A DNA stretch of 53,784 bases from Lentisphaerota bacterium. GTDB lineage: Bacteria; Verrucomicrobiota; Lentisphaeria; Victivallales; Victivallaceae. The number at the start of each line of letters is the position of its first letter. The stretch's first letter is position 1. The position numbers and the translations under genes were made by a program. Below the pieces are notes generated by a model. It was given only the letters and a program-made list of their open reading frames with translations, was not told where the DNA came from and did not search any database. The DNA lies in contig SUVS01000015.1 in assembly GCA_015061885.1 (NCBI GenBank), positions 1 to 53,784 on the forward strand, written 5' to 3'. Positions 40,920 through 50,262 of this stretch are shown here, piece by piece.

Positions 40920-43900
40920 TTATTTTATCCTTTCAAGTTTAACATCATCGAACCACATGTTGCCGGGATTGCTGCTGCTGCCGCCGACAAAAGTTTTTAC
41001 AGTTATAAAGCCGGGTTTTTCGTTGCGGAAAGTGAATTCAAACTCCCGCCAGCCGGGTTTGCCGCCTTTGATGAACTTAACCAGTGCATCTTTAAGTATG
41101 GGCGTGCCGTGCCACACGTTCAGCGGCGGTATGCCGTCGGGCGATGAGGGCCGGACGCGGTAAGCACGGTTTTTCTCTTTTTCCTGCGTGTAATTGAATG
41201 TGATGCTGGAGGTGTTCAGATTCACATTTTTATCGCATTTGAATGCTCCGGTAAACTTCCATGAGCCCGGTTCAATAAATGCCGGAGCCGTTTCAAACGA
41301 CACACTGCCGGGACTGGTTATCCGCAGAGCCGGAGAAGCAGTATAAAATTCTTCTTCATCCATATAAGCGTACAAACGGGCCTTCCCCCGCCACGGACTT
41401 ACCAGATGCCACAGCTTGCTGTGTTCTGCATTGATTTTTGCCATATCTTTAACTTTGGGCAGCGGCCAGCTTTCCATTACATCATCGTAAGCCATCTGAC
41501 GGTCTGCGGGCAGATGCCAGTGATTGAACCATTTGCTGTTGGCACTGAAATCGCCGTTGATGATTCTGCCCTTGCCGGGAGCGGCATCACGCCGGAGCTG
41601 TATGGCTTCAGAAAGCAAACTCTTTTCATCGGCATTGGCCAGCACCGCTGTACGGAATATATCCATGGGTTCAGAGTGGCTGTCGCCCCGCAGGAACTGG
41701 GCATAAGCCGCCAACCGGGCGATTTTCAGGTAATCTGGCCGGTTGAACTTTTCGGCATAAAACCGCATCATCGGGTAGAAAAGTGATCCGCGGTGGTGCG
41801 AGTGATAGCCCAGCATGATCGGCCACGCTTTTTCCATCGGCACGCCATTCCACAATTCGTTGAGGTCGTGGCGGAAAAAGTCCATATTTAACGAGGCATC
41901 CATTTCGCGTTTGAAACTCTGCAGAAGTTTTCCGTCGCCGGTCAGGTTATACATCTGGTAAAGTGCAAAACAGCCGTACCAGATGTGGAACGGATCACTG
42001 CGGCCGTGCCAGTGGAAAATCGTCTGATCCTTGAACTTGGGCAGCAGATTTTCTTTTTCCGCCCGTGCCAGCTGCACATAAAAGCGTTTGCGGATCGCCG
42101 GATCGCCGGTCAGAGTGTAAAAGTCGCTCAAACCCAGCAGAAAACGCCCCAGTGAACGGGAATCGGTGATATATTTGTACTCCACCGGCGTAGCCATATA
42201 GCGTTTTATCACGCGTTTGATAACTTCGTAACTGCGGATGTCGCCGGTCAGAAGATAGTGCAGCATCACTCCCTGCGGCCAGGAGTGTGAATACTCATAA
42301 GTCGGCCCGCTGGCGTGTCCCGGTGAGTGATACGAGGCTATACCGTCAATAATATCCACATCGCGGTAATGCATGGCACGCCGGAAACCGTCAAGCATGA
42401 TTTCCGGATCGTTCCGCATCAGTGCCAGACAGATCTGCGAGTAATCCATGTAGGATTCCTGATTGCTCCATCCCCGGTCGCCGTAAACATCGCCGTAGTT
42501 GAAATGCCCGTGAATGATCTTTTTTCTGTCCGCAAAGATCGCTTCCGGCGATGCCAGCAATTTTGAACGCAGTTCGTTGAAGTTGCGTACTGCGTAAGGA
42601 TGGGTCTTTTCGCTGATAAAGCCCAGCGGCAGCAAAAGGAAATTGCTTTCGACAATATCCTGAACATCGGCAACTGCCGCAGAGCGGCAGCCGTAGCTTT
42701 CTGCATTGCCCGGATCGGGTGTATAAATGAATTCCCGCCCCAGATTCATCAATCTGCTGATGATCACCGGTTTGAATTCACTGCTCCAGAGATAACCGGT
42801 GAATCTGCCGTTTTCATCCACCGTTAGTTTGACCGGATGGCGTAAACTGCCTTCACGCACCAGCAACGCTCCGCCATTGGCGGCAACTTTACTGTAACTG
42901 CCGTCCGGCGGCAGGTGGAAACGGTTGTTGGTGTGCGAATAATACTGCAAATAAGAATCCGCTTTGCCTTTTCTGCCGGTATCAATGACCAGTGCCGCTT
43001 CGCGGAAAGCTGTGGCTTCGGACGACATATTCAATATATTGCTGAAAATCTTTATTGATTTGTCATGATGATAAAAACGCAGATGCAGACTGTACATTGC
43101 CAACGCCTGATTTTTATCGTTGAACAGCAATCCCTGACGGACTTCATCGCTGAAAAGATCGCCGCTGTTGACCGTTTTGCGAACCAGTTCGCAACTGTTG
43201 AAGCATGTGCCGTTTACGGCTTGAGCATAAAGCGATATTTCCGGCGTTTTATATGCCGGAGCCGCCTTTGCCGGAGCTGCTGAAAAGTGCAGTTTGAACT
43301 TATCGGAGCCGCCGGAAAGCGGTGCCGAAAAGTTTACGCACAACATACGCACACTGCGGTCATTCACCCAGTACCCGGTGATCACGCCCTGTGCCGGATA
43401 ACGCTTGCCGTCAGTTTCCGACTCCACGCTTACTGAACCCTCTCCGAACCATTCACCGGCGGCAAAAGGTATGCCGACTGTTACGGGAACATTTTTGGCG
43501 GCTTTGGGGTATTTTACCGTAAAAGAGCGTTTCACGGGCAATTTGGCGGACTTTTTAAGGATTTTTTCCGGTTCGTCAAAAACTTTGCGTTGTTCAAATT
43601 CTTTGAGTGCATCGTGCCGGGCAAAGAGTTTACTGCTGTATTCCTGATACTCCTTACCGGCGACTTTCTGCCACTGGGCGGCATCTGCCCAGACGGTGCC
43701 TTTGCCGTCGGGAGTAATGTAAAACTCCAGCGGAGCGGCATTGGGATCGACCGAAAGCCATTTGCGGGGGATCTCTATTTTATACTGCTGCCATTTTTCA
43801 GTCAGAGTGAATTTCTTTTCCGTCAGCTTGGTCGGCTGAAATCTGGCGTAGCCATAGACCGTTACAGTTGCAGTGCTGTCGGGTGCATCGCTTTTCATGT

Positions 43901-44834
43901 AAACCGAAAAGACCGTATTGCTTGCATGGCCCTCGCATTGCAGTAAAAGAGGTTTACTGCCGTTACTGCGCAGTGAACGCCTGCCGTGGAATGCGGTTTT
44001 TTCGTCCACGACCCACTGGCAATCCTCCGGCAGATAGCTGTTGTACGGATATGCCGCCTGTACCAGCCGGTTCCATGCTCCGCCGGTGGAGTATTCAAAA
44101 CTGCCGTCCGGCAGCATATTCGGCTGCGGCGGCAGAGAACGCAGTTTGAGTTCGCCGGTGATTTTTTCCAAATGCCGTTTGGCATCCCGGGTGAACCATT
44201 TGCCGTCGAGAGAAAGATTTTTGCTGAAATAACTTTGAGCCAGTTTCAGATTGCCGCTCTGTTCGGCGGCACAACCTGCCAGCCAGTTGTATTTGGCCTG
44301 GATCTGCACAGAAAACTTGGCAATATCTTTGACGCTTTGCAGAGCCTTCAACGCTTCTTCCGGCCGGTGCAGTTTCAGCAGATTCTGGGCTTTAAGCAAA
44401 AGCGAATTACGCTGTAAAACCGTCAGAGAAGCATCTGTTTTCTGCTGTAACGCCTTTTCGGCGGCAGTTACGGCTTCCTGCGGTTTGCCCAGCCGGTAAT
44501 ACGCATCGCTTATCAGATTCAGATAGCTGATTTTTTCTTTTTTGCCGCATTTTTCATAGCTCAAGACCTTTTCTGCCTGTTCGATGGCGGCGGTAAAGTT
44601 CTTTTGAGCCGCATAAATATTGGCAAGCCGTAAACTTACCGCGTATTTTGCCGCCGGCGTGGGAGCCTGTTCGAGAGCTTTGAGTAAAGTTTCTGCGGCA
44701 ACGGCATAATTACGACCGGCGTACTCTTTACAGCCTTTGTCAAAAAGAGCTTTGTAGTTATCTGCGGTATATGCCGGAATCACCACCCCCGGCAAACAAC
44801 AGCAGAAAAGCAGAGTGCAACAGATTTTTTTCAT
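40920..44834 (-). CDS. Secreted TPR + rhamnogalacturonan lyase-like (PcRGLX/YetA-type) giant enzyme
   Basis: 1304 residues with a cysteine-rich signal peptide (MKKICCTLLFCCCLPGVVIPAYTA). Residues ~26-230 are tetratricopeptide repeats (YAVAAETLLKALEQAPTP, FTAAIEQAEKVLSYEKCGKK, EEALKALQSVKDIAKF). Residues ~240-390 are a carbohydrate-binding-type sandwich (LPDGSFEYSTGGAWNRL). From ~440 comes a beta domain like the RIFT barrel of exo-rhamnogalacturonan lyases (NVPVTVGIPFAAGEWFGEG, VNDRSVRMLCVNF). Residues ~760-1090 resemble their alpha/alpha barrel (YMDYSQICLALMRNDPEIMLDGFRRAMHYRDVDIIDG, SYHSPGHASGPTYEYSHSWPQG, HGRSDPFHIWYG). The end (~1090-1304) is another binding-type sandwich. Probably an extracytoplasmic lyase or hydrolase of an acidic glycan. 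The N-terminal TPR block is paralogous to the separate TPR protein just upstream. Confidence 0.82.
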   Translation of the reverse strand: MKKICCTLLFCCCLPGVVIPAYTADNYKALFDKGCKEYAGRNYAVAAETLLKALEQAPTPAAKYAVSLRLANIYAAQKNFTAAIEQAEKVLSYEKCGKKEKISYLNLISDAYYRLGKPQEAVTAAEKALQQKTDASLTVLQRNSLLLKAQNLLKLHRPEEALKALQSVKDIAKFSVQIQAKYNWLAGCAAEQSGNLKLAQSYFSKNLSLDGKWFTRDAKRHLEKITGELKLRSLPPQPNMLPDGSFEYSTGGAWNRLVQAAYPYNSYLPEDCQWVVDEKTAFHGRRSLRSNGSKPLLLQCEGHASNTVFSVYMKSDAPDSTATVTVYGYARFQPTKLTEKKFTLTEKWQQYKIEIPRKWLSVDPNAAPLEFYITPDGKGTVWADAAQWQKVAGKEYQEYSSKLFARHDALKEFEQRKVFDEPEKILKKSAKLPVKRSFTVKYPKAAKNVPVTVGIPFAAGEWFGEGSVSVESETDGKRYPAQGVITGYWVNDRSVRMLCVNFSAPLSGGSDKFKLHFSAAPAKAAPAYKTPEISLYAQAVNGTCFNSCELVRKTVNSGDLFSDEVRQGLLFNDKNQALAMYSLHLRFYHHDKSIKIFSNILNMSSEATAFREAALVIDTGRKGKADSYLQYYSHTNNRFHLPPDGSYSKVAANGGALLVREGSLRHPVKLTVDENGRFTGYLWSSEFKPVIISRLMNLGREFIYTPDPGNAESYGCRSAAVADVQDIVESNFLLLPLGFISEKTHPYAVRNFNELRSKLLASPEAIFADRKKIIHGHFNYGDVYGDRGWSNQESYMDYSQICLALMRNDPEIMLDGFRRAMHYRDVDIIDGIASYHSPGHASGPTYEYSHSWPQGVMLHYLLTGDIRSYEVIKRVIKRYMATPVEYKYITDSRSLGRFLLGLSDFYTLTGDPAIRKRFYVQLARAEKENLLPKFKDQTIFHWHGRSDPFHIWYGCFALYQMYNLTGDGKLLQSFKREMDASLNMDFFRHDLNELWNGVPMEKAWPIMLGYHSHHRGSLFYPMMRFYAEKFNRPDYLKIARLAAYAQFLRGDSHSEPMDIFRTAVLANADEKSLLSEAIQLRRDAAPGKGRIINGDFSANSKWFNHWHLPADRQMAYDDVMESWPLPKVKDMAKINAEHSKLWHLVSPWRGKARLYAYMDEEEFYTASPALRITSPGSVSFETAPAFIEPGSWKFTGAFKCDKNVNLNTSSITFNYTQEKEKNRAYRVRPSSPDGIPPLNVWHGTPILKDALVKFIKGGKPGWREFEFTFRNEKPGFITVKTFVGGSSSNPGNMWFDDVKLERIK

Positions 44835-44869
44835 GAAGAAGTTATACCTTTTTACGCTGAAAAATCAGC

Positions 44870-45559
44870 TTATTTACTCAAAGTCTGCAAATGCTTTTTT
44901 GCACTGGTGCCAAACCAGTTGCGGCTGTTTTTGGCGACTTGTTCAAAATAAGTGCGGGCGGTGGCTTTATCGCCGGTTTTCATGGCGGAGGCACCGATGT
45001 ACCACTGTACTTTATTTTTCACATCAACTTCGATTTTCGGATAACTTTCCGCTTTTTTCAGCACGGAGATCGCTTCGGCGTACTTTTTCTGTTCGTGAAG
45101 AATTACCCCTTTGTGCATGATGGTTATATAATACATATCATCTTCGCGGGCGGGTTCTGCCAGCTGCAATTCCACTTGCTTCATGGCATCATCATAACGC
45201 TTGAGCCGGATGCTGGCTTCGATGATCATATTGGCAAAACGGTTGCGGTCGCGGGCGGAAAGTTTGGGGTATTTGAGAGCTTCTGACGCCGTTTCGATCG
45301 CTTTTTCGTTTTGCTTGATATAGCTGTAACAATATGTCAGGCGGTAATTGACTTTGTATTTTTCCCAATCGGTTTTTGCCAGTTCGCGGGCTTTGACAAG
45401 CAGATCAGCACCTTCCTGCCATTTGCGGCTGGTGTAGGCTTTATTGGCAATATCAAATGCCGCATCGAATTCCGCATTTGCCGCCTGAAGAGTAAAAGCA
45501 CAGGCAGAAAGACCCACCGTCAGCAAACGGACCAACGCAGTAAAACTGATTTTTTTCAT
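44870..45559 (-). CDS. Secreted TPR protein
   Basis: 229 residues, signal peptide ending near QAANA. The rest is tandem tetratricopeptide repeats (EFDAAFDIANKAYTSRKWQEGADLLVKARELAKTD, YCYSYIKQNEKAIETASEALKYPK, IEASIRLKRYDDAMKQVELQL, VILHEQKKYAEAISVLKKAESYPK, ASAMKTGDKATARTYFEQVAK). The final NWFGTSAKKHLQTL matches KWFTRDAKRHLEKI at the end of the TPR block of the following 1304-residue enzyme, so one probably arose from the other. Likely a periplasmic scaffold for the operon's enzymes (inference). AAGGA lies ~11 bases before the ATG; 28 bp after the phosphodiesterase gene and 35 bp before the giant enzyme. Confidence 0.9.
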   Translation of the reverse strand: MKKISFTALVRLLTVGLSACAFTLQAANAEFDAAFDIANKAYTSRKWQEGADLLVKARELAKTDWEKYKVNYRLTYCYSYIKQNEKAIETASEALKYPKLSARDRNRFANMIIEASIRLKRYDDAMKQVELQLAEPAREDDMYYITIMHKGVILHEQKKYAEAISVLKKAESYPKIEVDVKNKVQWYIGASAMKTGDKATARTYFEQVAKNSRNWFGTSAKKHLQTLSK

Positions 45560-45587
45560 AACAACACAAATCCTTATAAATTAAAAA

Positions 45588-47183
45588 TTATTTGACCAAC
45601 TTGCTTATTTCCTTACCGCCGCGTCCTTTGCGGTAGATCATTTCCAGCTGTTCGCGGCTCAAGCCCCGGTTCCAGACGGCTATATCGTCTATACAGCCGG
45701 TAAAGCCCTGACCGCCGAATTTTATCGCCTGACCGCTGACCGGCTGCGGTTCAGCATCGCTTAATGACATGTAGTAAAAATGCCCGTCCGGAGCCCCGTT
45801 TGCCCAGATGAGCGTACCGTTGGCATCCAGCGTTATGGCGTAAAAGTTCCAGTTGTCACTGCGGTCGAAGGGACTCAAATTGACTGCATTTCCATCTTTG
45901 CCGCCCACATTGAGCATCAAACCTTTTTCGCGGCAATCCTTGCAGAACGGGTGATTGCCGTGGCGGGCGGCATAAAGCACAAAACCGGGAGCATTGGCAT
46001 CAGCGTCAGTGGATTTATTGCTGACCAACACCGGGTCTTCGGCACTCTGTCTGGGGAATTTTGCCCAGAAAGTCAAAGTAAAATTGCCCGAAGCGGGAAA
46101 CTTTATCTTTTCTGAACCTTTGAGCGTAAAGGGTTCGGCCCCGGCTTTGAATTCCAGACACTCTGCCATGCCGCCGTAAGGCTGGATCGCACACTTGCGG
46201 GGAAGATCTCCGGCAGTAAAACCGGTAAACGATGTAACACTCTGCAAGCCTTTTTTCAGCGGTGCATCTTTATCGGGATCAACAAAAATCTTATCGCCCA
46301 GGACTTTGCCGTCCATGCCTCTGGCAGCGGGATCGAGCTTGAAGTGTTTCATTGCCGTAGGGGCAATATCAAAAATATACGGCGTACCTGCCAGACGGCC
46401 GGGTTTGACATGTTTACTGCTGACGATCAGGGGTATGGTACTGCCCATGCCGGTATTGGATTTATGCCCGTGGCTGGTGAAATATCCGCCGTGGTCAGCA
46501 GTCAGACAAATCAGCCAGTCTTCGTTGGCAAAATTCTTGCGTTTGGCAATGGTATCGAGCAGTTTGCCGATCCACTCATCGCATTGGGCAAGCGTATTCA
46601 TGTAATACGCGTGATGCGGGTAATACCCGCCGTAATGCCCGCCGGCATCCGGCAGATTTATGTAGATCGTAACGGCATCGCCATCGGTCAGAAACTTGGC
46701 GGCTTCTGAAACAACTGCACCATCATCGGCACATTTGTAAACAACTCTGGGATTATTGCTCGTTATACAGCCGGATTCCGGCCATACATAAAAGAAAGCG
46801 GCTTTCAGCTCCGGATATTTATCCGCCAGATGACTCAAAAAGTGCGGATACTCTTTGAAGTTGCCGTATTTGGTAACATTGTTACGCAAAACATGGTGCT
46901 TGGCGGCCTTGACTCCGGTCGCCAGCGACGAATGGTTGGGGGCACTGTGCGTGGGAGCATCAGTAACCACTTGAGCATAAAAGGAGTATGCGGCCTTGTA
47001 ACCCTTCTGCCATTGACCGGATGCTAATTTGCGGATATTGGGCATATTTGCATTGAAAATCGCATCCGCACGGCAGCCGTCAAGCATTATCACCAGCACT
47101 TTCTGCGGCGGAAGTGCATCGGCAAACAATGCCGTACAGCATAATGCCAGCAGAAGAACAGATGAGCTTATCAGTTTGTTCAT
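45588..47183 (-). CDS. Secreted alkaline-phosphatase-superfamily phosphodiesterase (NPP type) with LamG tail
   Basis: 531 residues from the ATG at 47183, AAAGG seven bases upstream; the in-frame TTG at 47189 is less likely. Signal peptide (~residue 22). Metal-site pattern of nucleotide pyrophosphatase/phosphodiesterases: VLVIMLDGCRAD (D35), HSAPNHSSLATG with a probable Ser nucleophile at S80, YINLPDAGGHYGGYYPHH, LTADHGGYFTSHGHKSNTGMG. There is no C/S-x-P-x-R sulfatase motif, so it is not a formylglycine sulfatase. Residues ~350-520 form a LamG-type domain (FTLTFWAKFPRQ, NWNFYAITLDANGTLIWANG, FTGCIDDIAVWNRGLSREQLEMIY). It should cleave phosphomono- or diesters, perhaps on a decorated glycan. 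24 bp after the dipeptidase gene. Confidence 0.9.
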   Translation of the reverse strand: MNKLISSSVLLLALCCTALFADALPPQKVLVIMLDGCRADAIFNANMPNIRKLASGQWQKGYKAAYSFYAQVVTDAPTHSAPNHSSLATGVKAAKHHVLRNNVTKYGNFKEYPHFLSHLADKYPELKAAFFYVWPESGCITSNNPRVVYKCADDGAVVSEAAKFLTDGDAVTIYINLPDAGGHYGGYYPHHAYYMNTLAQCDEWIGKLLDTIAKRKNFANEDWLICLTADHGGYFTSHGHKSNTGMGSTIPLIVSSKHVKPGRLAGTPYIFDIAPTAMKHFKLDPAARGMDGKVLGDKIFVDPDKDAPLKKGLQSVTSFTGFTAGDLPRKCAIQPYGGMAECLEFKAGAEPFTLKGSEKIKFPASGNFTLTFWAKFPRQSAEDPVLVSNKSTDADANAPGFVLYAARHGNHPFCKDCREKGLMLNVGGKDGNAVNLSPFDRSDNWNFYAITLDANGTLIWANGAPDGHFYYMSLSDAEPQPVSGQAIKFGGQGFTGCIDDIAVWNRGLSREQLEMIYRKGRGGKEISKLVK

Positions 47184-47207
47184 TGCCAAACCTTTCGTTA
47201 AAGTTAC

Positions 47208-48455
47208 TTACGCTTCGCAGCCGTTGGCACGCATCACCCGCAGGAAGTTCTGACCGTGGATCTTGGCGATCTCTTCATCGGAATAACCGCGGCAGACCAG
47301 ACCTACGGTGAAAAGCGGCCAGTTGCTCCACGCCAGACTGCCGGAAGATGATTCATCCGGATTTTTGGGCGTATGCGGGTTTTTACGCCAGATGCCCCAC
47401 CAGCGGTTGGTATCAAAGCGGGGATTTTCGTAACCCCGCAAGCCGAATGTTTCCGGAGCATGATCGGGGGTGAAACAGCCGTCGGTACCGATACCGACAT
47501 GATCCACGCCGATGACCTTGACAATGTGATCTATATGGTCGAGCATGGTGTTGAGGTTATCGTCGCCGCCGAGCAGACCGGCATAAGCATACACGCCGAC
47601 CATGCCGTCGGTATCAGCGATCGCCCGGAGCGTTTCGTCGTCTTTACAGCGGATGTAATCAAAGAGAGCTTTGGCGGCGGTATGGCTGGCCATGATCGGC
47701 TTGGTGGAAGCCTTTGCCGCTTCGATACTGCTGCGTTTGCCGGTGTGCGGCACATCGACAATAATGCCCGATTCATTGAGCCGTTTGATAAGCTCCAAGC
47801 CCAGATCGCTCAAACCGGCATCGCTCCTTTCGGCACAGCCGTCGGCAATGAAGTTGCGGCGGTTGTAAGAAAGGTGCATCAAACGCACGCCCAGCCGCCG
47901 CCAGTCGTCGATCCAGTGCAGTTCCTGTTCCAGTTCCTGCAATTCACCGACGATCGGGGGGCCGTTGACGCTGAAAACCACCGCGATCTTGCCTTCTTTG
48001 TTGATTTCCAGAATATCGTCGGCGGAACCCGCCTGGGCCATGGTGTCGCGGAATTTGCGGAACAGCATCAGATTGCAAGCCATGCGTTTGATGTCTTCTT
48101 CGCGGGATTTGCCTTCGGCAACCGTATGCACAATACAGTTCAAGCCGGAGTTACGCATGGCACGGCGGAAAACATCGGGGTAATTTTCGTCGTTGCAAGT
48201 ACATTCATAAAGCTGATAAGCCATCTGCTTTGAAAGTTCACGGGCACCGACACCCTGCGACATGAGTTTGTTGAATTTTTCCGCATAGCTCTTGTTGCGG
48301 AAACTGCGGGGCAGAAAACCGAAGTGATCGGTTACAAACATATTTTCGTGCAGTTCCAGACCGTGCTCCAGCTGGGATTGAGTCGGTTTAAGCACATCAA
48401 GACCACGCTGCCAGGCAATACGCTGGCGTTCGAAGATAAAATCCATCTCTTTCAT
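47208..48455 (-). CDS. Membrane-dipeptidase-family (peptidase M19) amidohydrolase
   Basis: 415 residues from the ATG at 48455 (MKEMDFIFERQRIA); a GTG at 48464 is possible. No signal peptide, so probably cytoplasmic. Renal-dipeptidase family signs: MFVTDHFGFLPRSF near the N-terminus (the usual DxHxD appears as D-H-F-G), VFSVNGPPIVGELQELEQ, GVRLMHLSYNRRNFIADGCAERSDAGLSDLGLELIKRLNESGIIVDVPHTG, KPIMASHTAAKALF, and DHIVKVIGVDHVGIGTDGCFTP. The metal ligands His, Glu, His, His and Asp are largely present, but the first motif departs from the family HxD. It may act on a dipeptide, a D-amino-acid amide or a related C-N bond. In a polysaccharide operon it could remove an amino-acid substituent (inference). 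Confidence 0.9.
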   Translation of the reverse strand: MKEMDFIFERQRIAWQRGLDVLKPTQSQLEHGLELHENMFVTDHFGFLPRSFRNKSYAEKFNKLMSQGVGARELSKQMAYQLYECTCNDENYPDVFRRAMRNSGLNCIVHTVAEGKSREEDIKRMACNLMLFRKFRDTMAQAGSADDILEINKEGKIAVVFSVNGPPIVGELQELEQELHWIDDWRRLGVRLMHLSYNRRNFIADGCAERSDAGLSDLGLELIKRLNESGIIVDVPHTGKRSSIEAAKASTKPIMASHTAAKALFDYIRCKDDETLRAIADTDGMVGVYAYAGLLGGDDNLNTMLDHIDHIVKVIGVDHVGIGTDGCFTPDHAPETFGLRGYENPRFDTNRWWGIWRKNPHTPKNPDESSSGSLAWSNWPLFTVGLVCRGYSDEEIAKIHGQNFLRVMRANGCEA

Positions 48456-48506
48456 AAATAACACTTTCTATAAAGAATTTATACTGTTGTAAATCTGTAT
48501 GTTTTA

Positions 48507-49388
48507 TCAATTGGCGTAAATCGGCTTATCCGAATAAGCGTGCCACACCGGCCCTGCCCAGTGAACTTTGGCACATTTGTCTTTATCCGGGAAGGCACCG
48601 AATGTAAGAAAATCCACATGAAAATCCCCGTACAGGAAGTTGGCTCCGCCGCCGTGGCGTGCCGGAATACGCAATTTGGCATTACCCCCGGTCGCACTGG
48701 CACAACGGTAATCAGTTACAGCAGTATCGCCGGAACCATCGGCTGCGACCAGAAAAATCGTCGGGTCAGTAAGGCGTCCCCACAAAACCGGAAACGATCT
48801 GGCTCCTCCATAATATGTAGGCAAACCGATATCATTGGAAGTCAACCGGGCATTGAACGAGATCGAAAAGAAGAGCGATCCTTTGCCGCTTTCCACTTTG
48901 GTATTGGGCATATTGACATTTTTAAGAGCTTCATCATCACTGGTATCGGTCGAATAATCAAGATTACTGCCGGAAATTTCGGGGCAGAGGAATGGCCCTG
49001 CGTAGTGTTTGCCATCGGGTTTACGCAAAAGGCCGCCCAGATAAGTATCGGAGTATTTGGCATTGCCCAACTCTTGCATATACCCGGTCAGGGGTGAATA
49101 ACTCGGTCCGCACCGCCACCAGCTGCCATACGATGCCAAGGTTGTGGTCGGATTTTTTGCAGAAGGTATCCACATAAAATAGCCATTGTTGTCGTTGATG
49201 TAAAACGAAAGAACTTTACCCAGCTGACTGAAGTTTGCCGCACAGTTGGCGGCTTTTGCCCGGCTTCGTGCCGCCGATAACGCCGGTAAAAGCATTGCCG
49301 CCAATATGGCGATAATGGCAATTACAACGAGGAGTTCAATAAGGGTAAAACGATTCTGAAAATTACGCTTAAAAAATTCTTTTTTCAT
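48507..49388 (-). CDS. Pseudopilin-type protein, module 3, second
   Basis: 293 residues. The short basic leader [13 protein letters not shown] (no palindromic insert) precedes [17 protein letters not shown] and [24 protein letters not shown]. Arg is at -1, not Gly. The body is clearly paralogous to the next gene upstream: [70 protein letters not shown] and the C-terminal [19 protein letters not shown]. This is the DUF1559-like family with the RHG...GDFHVD ending. 22 bp after its paralogue and ~50 bp before the dipeptidase gene. A clean, uninterrupted version of the neighbour that carries the 35-bp duplication. Confidence 0.92.
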   Translation of the reverse strand: MKKEFFKRNFQNRFTLIELLVVIAIIAILAAMLLPALSAARSRAKAANCAANFSQLGKVLSFYINDNNGYFMWIPSAKNPTTTLASYGSWWRCGPSYSPLTGYMQELGNAKYSDTYLGGLLRKPDGKHYAGPFLCPEISGSNLDYSTDTSDDEALKNVNMPNTKVESGKGSLFFSISFNARLTSNDIGLPTYYGGARSFPVLWGRLTDPTIFLVAADGSGDTAVTDYRCASATGGNAKLRIPARHGGGANFLYGDFHVDFLTFGAFPDKDKCAKVHWAGPVWHAYSDKPIYAN

Positions 49389-49410
49389 AAAATTGCTCCG
49401 CTGTTAATCC

Positions 49411-50262
49411 TTACTTATATGCACTGTAATCAGAATAAGCATGCCAGATCGGCCCATTGTAACGGGCGTTGGTTTTGTTGTAATCAGGGAAGGCTTTGTA
49501 ATTTACCCAATCCACATGAAAATCTCCGTACAGGAAGTTGGCACCATCACCGTGACGGGCAGGAATACGCCTTGTGGCGTCATCTCCGGTTCCGCTGGCA
49601 CAACGGTAATCAGTAACGGCACTGTTCCCGGAACCATCGGCTCCGACCACAAAAATCGTCGGATCGGTTATACGCCCCCACAAAACCGGAAAGGCTTTAA
49701 CATTGCCCATATTATCAGTAGGCTGCAGGATCTTGCCGGTACACAGTCGGTTATTAAAAGAAAGCGACATAAACACATGAAAAGAAGAAGCAGTATTGGG
49801 AACATTTGCATATTTAAGAGCTTCATCATCATTTTTATCAGTAGTTGTATCAATACAACTGGCATCAATTTCCGGGCAGAGGAACGGCCCGTAGATCTCT
49901 TTGCCGTTGTAGCGGCATACTCCGCCCAGATAAGTGTAGTTGGCTACTGCACTGCCCATTTCTTTTATGTATCCGGTCAGCGGCGAATAATTGCACCGCC
50001 AGTATTCGCCAAAACCCTTCAGATCTGTGTCATTTTTAGGTAACCACAAAAAGTAGTCGTGGTTGTCGTTGATGTAAAAAGAAAAGACCTTGCCGACCTG
50101 ATTGAAGTTGGCCGCACAGTTGGAAGTTTTGGCACGGCTCCGTGCCGCCGACAATGCCGGTAAAAGCATTGCCGCCAATATGGCGATGATGGCAATTACA
50201 ACGAGGAGTTCAATAAGGGTAAAGCATACAGCTTTACCCTGCCCATGGGCAGGGTAAAGCAT
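49411..50262 (-). CDS. Pseudopilin-type protein, module 3, first; start region altered by a duplicated palindrome
   Basis: 283 residues in the open frame from an ATG at 50262 that lies inside the repeat element ([13 protein letters not shown], then [17 protein letters not shown]). The body is intact and paralogous to the next gene ([64 protein letters not shown]). The normal start is probably the ATG at 50360 with AAGGTGG five bases upstream, encoding MLKTFFRRSGGFSKNPNC; from there translation enters the first repeat copy and leaves the pseudopilin frame in the second, ending at 50196. Removing one 35-bp unit restores a single reading frame. The gene may therefore be off, expressed from the internal ATG (AGGG nine bases upstream), or reversible. 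Cys is at -1 instead of Gly. Confidence 0.8.
   Translation of the reverse strand: MLYPAHGQGKAVCFTLIELLVVIAIIAILAAMLLPALSAARSRAKTSNCAANFNQVGKVFSFYINDNHDYFLWLPKNDTDLKGFGEYWRCNYSPLTGYIKEMGSAVANYTYLGGVCRYNGKEIYGPFLCPEIDASCIDTTTDKNDDEALKYANVPNTASSFHVFMSLSFNNRLCTGKILQPTDNMGNVKAFPVLWGRITDPTIFVVGADGSGNSAVTDYRCASGTGDDATRRIPARHGDGANFLYGDFHVDWVNYKAFPDYNKTNARYNGPIWHAYSDYSAYK

Noticed and set aside
45588-47183. Formylglycine sulfatase
   Set aside because: The C/S-x-P-x-R maturation motif is absent; the HSAPNHSS and ADHGGY patterns fit the phosphodiesterase branch of the superfamily.
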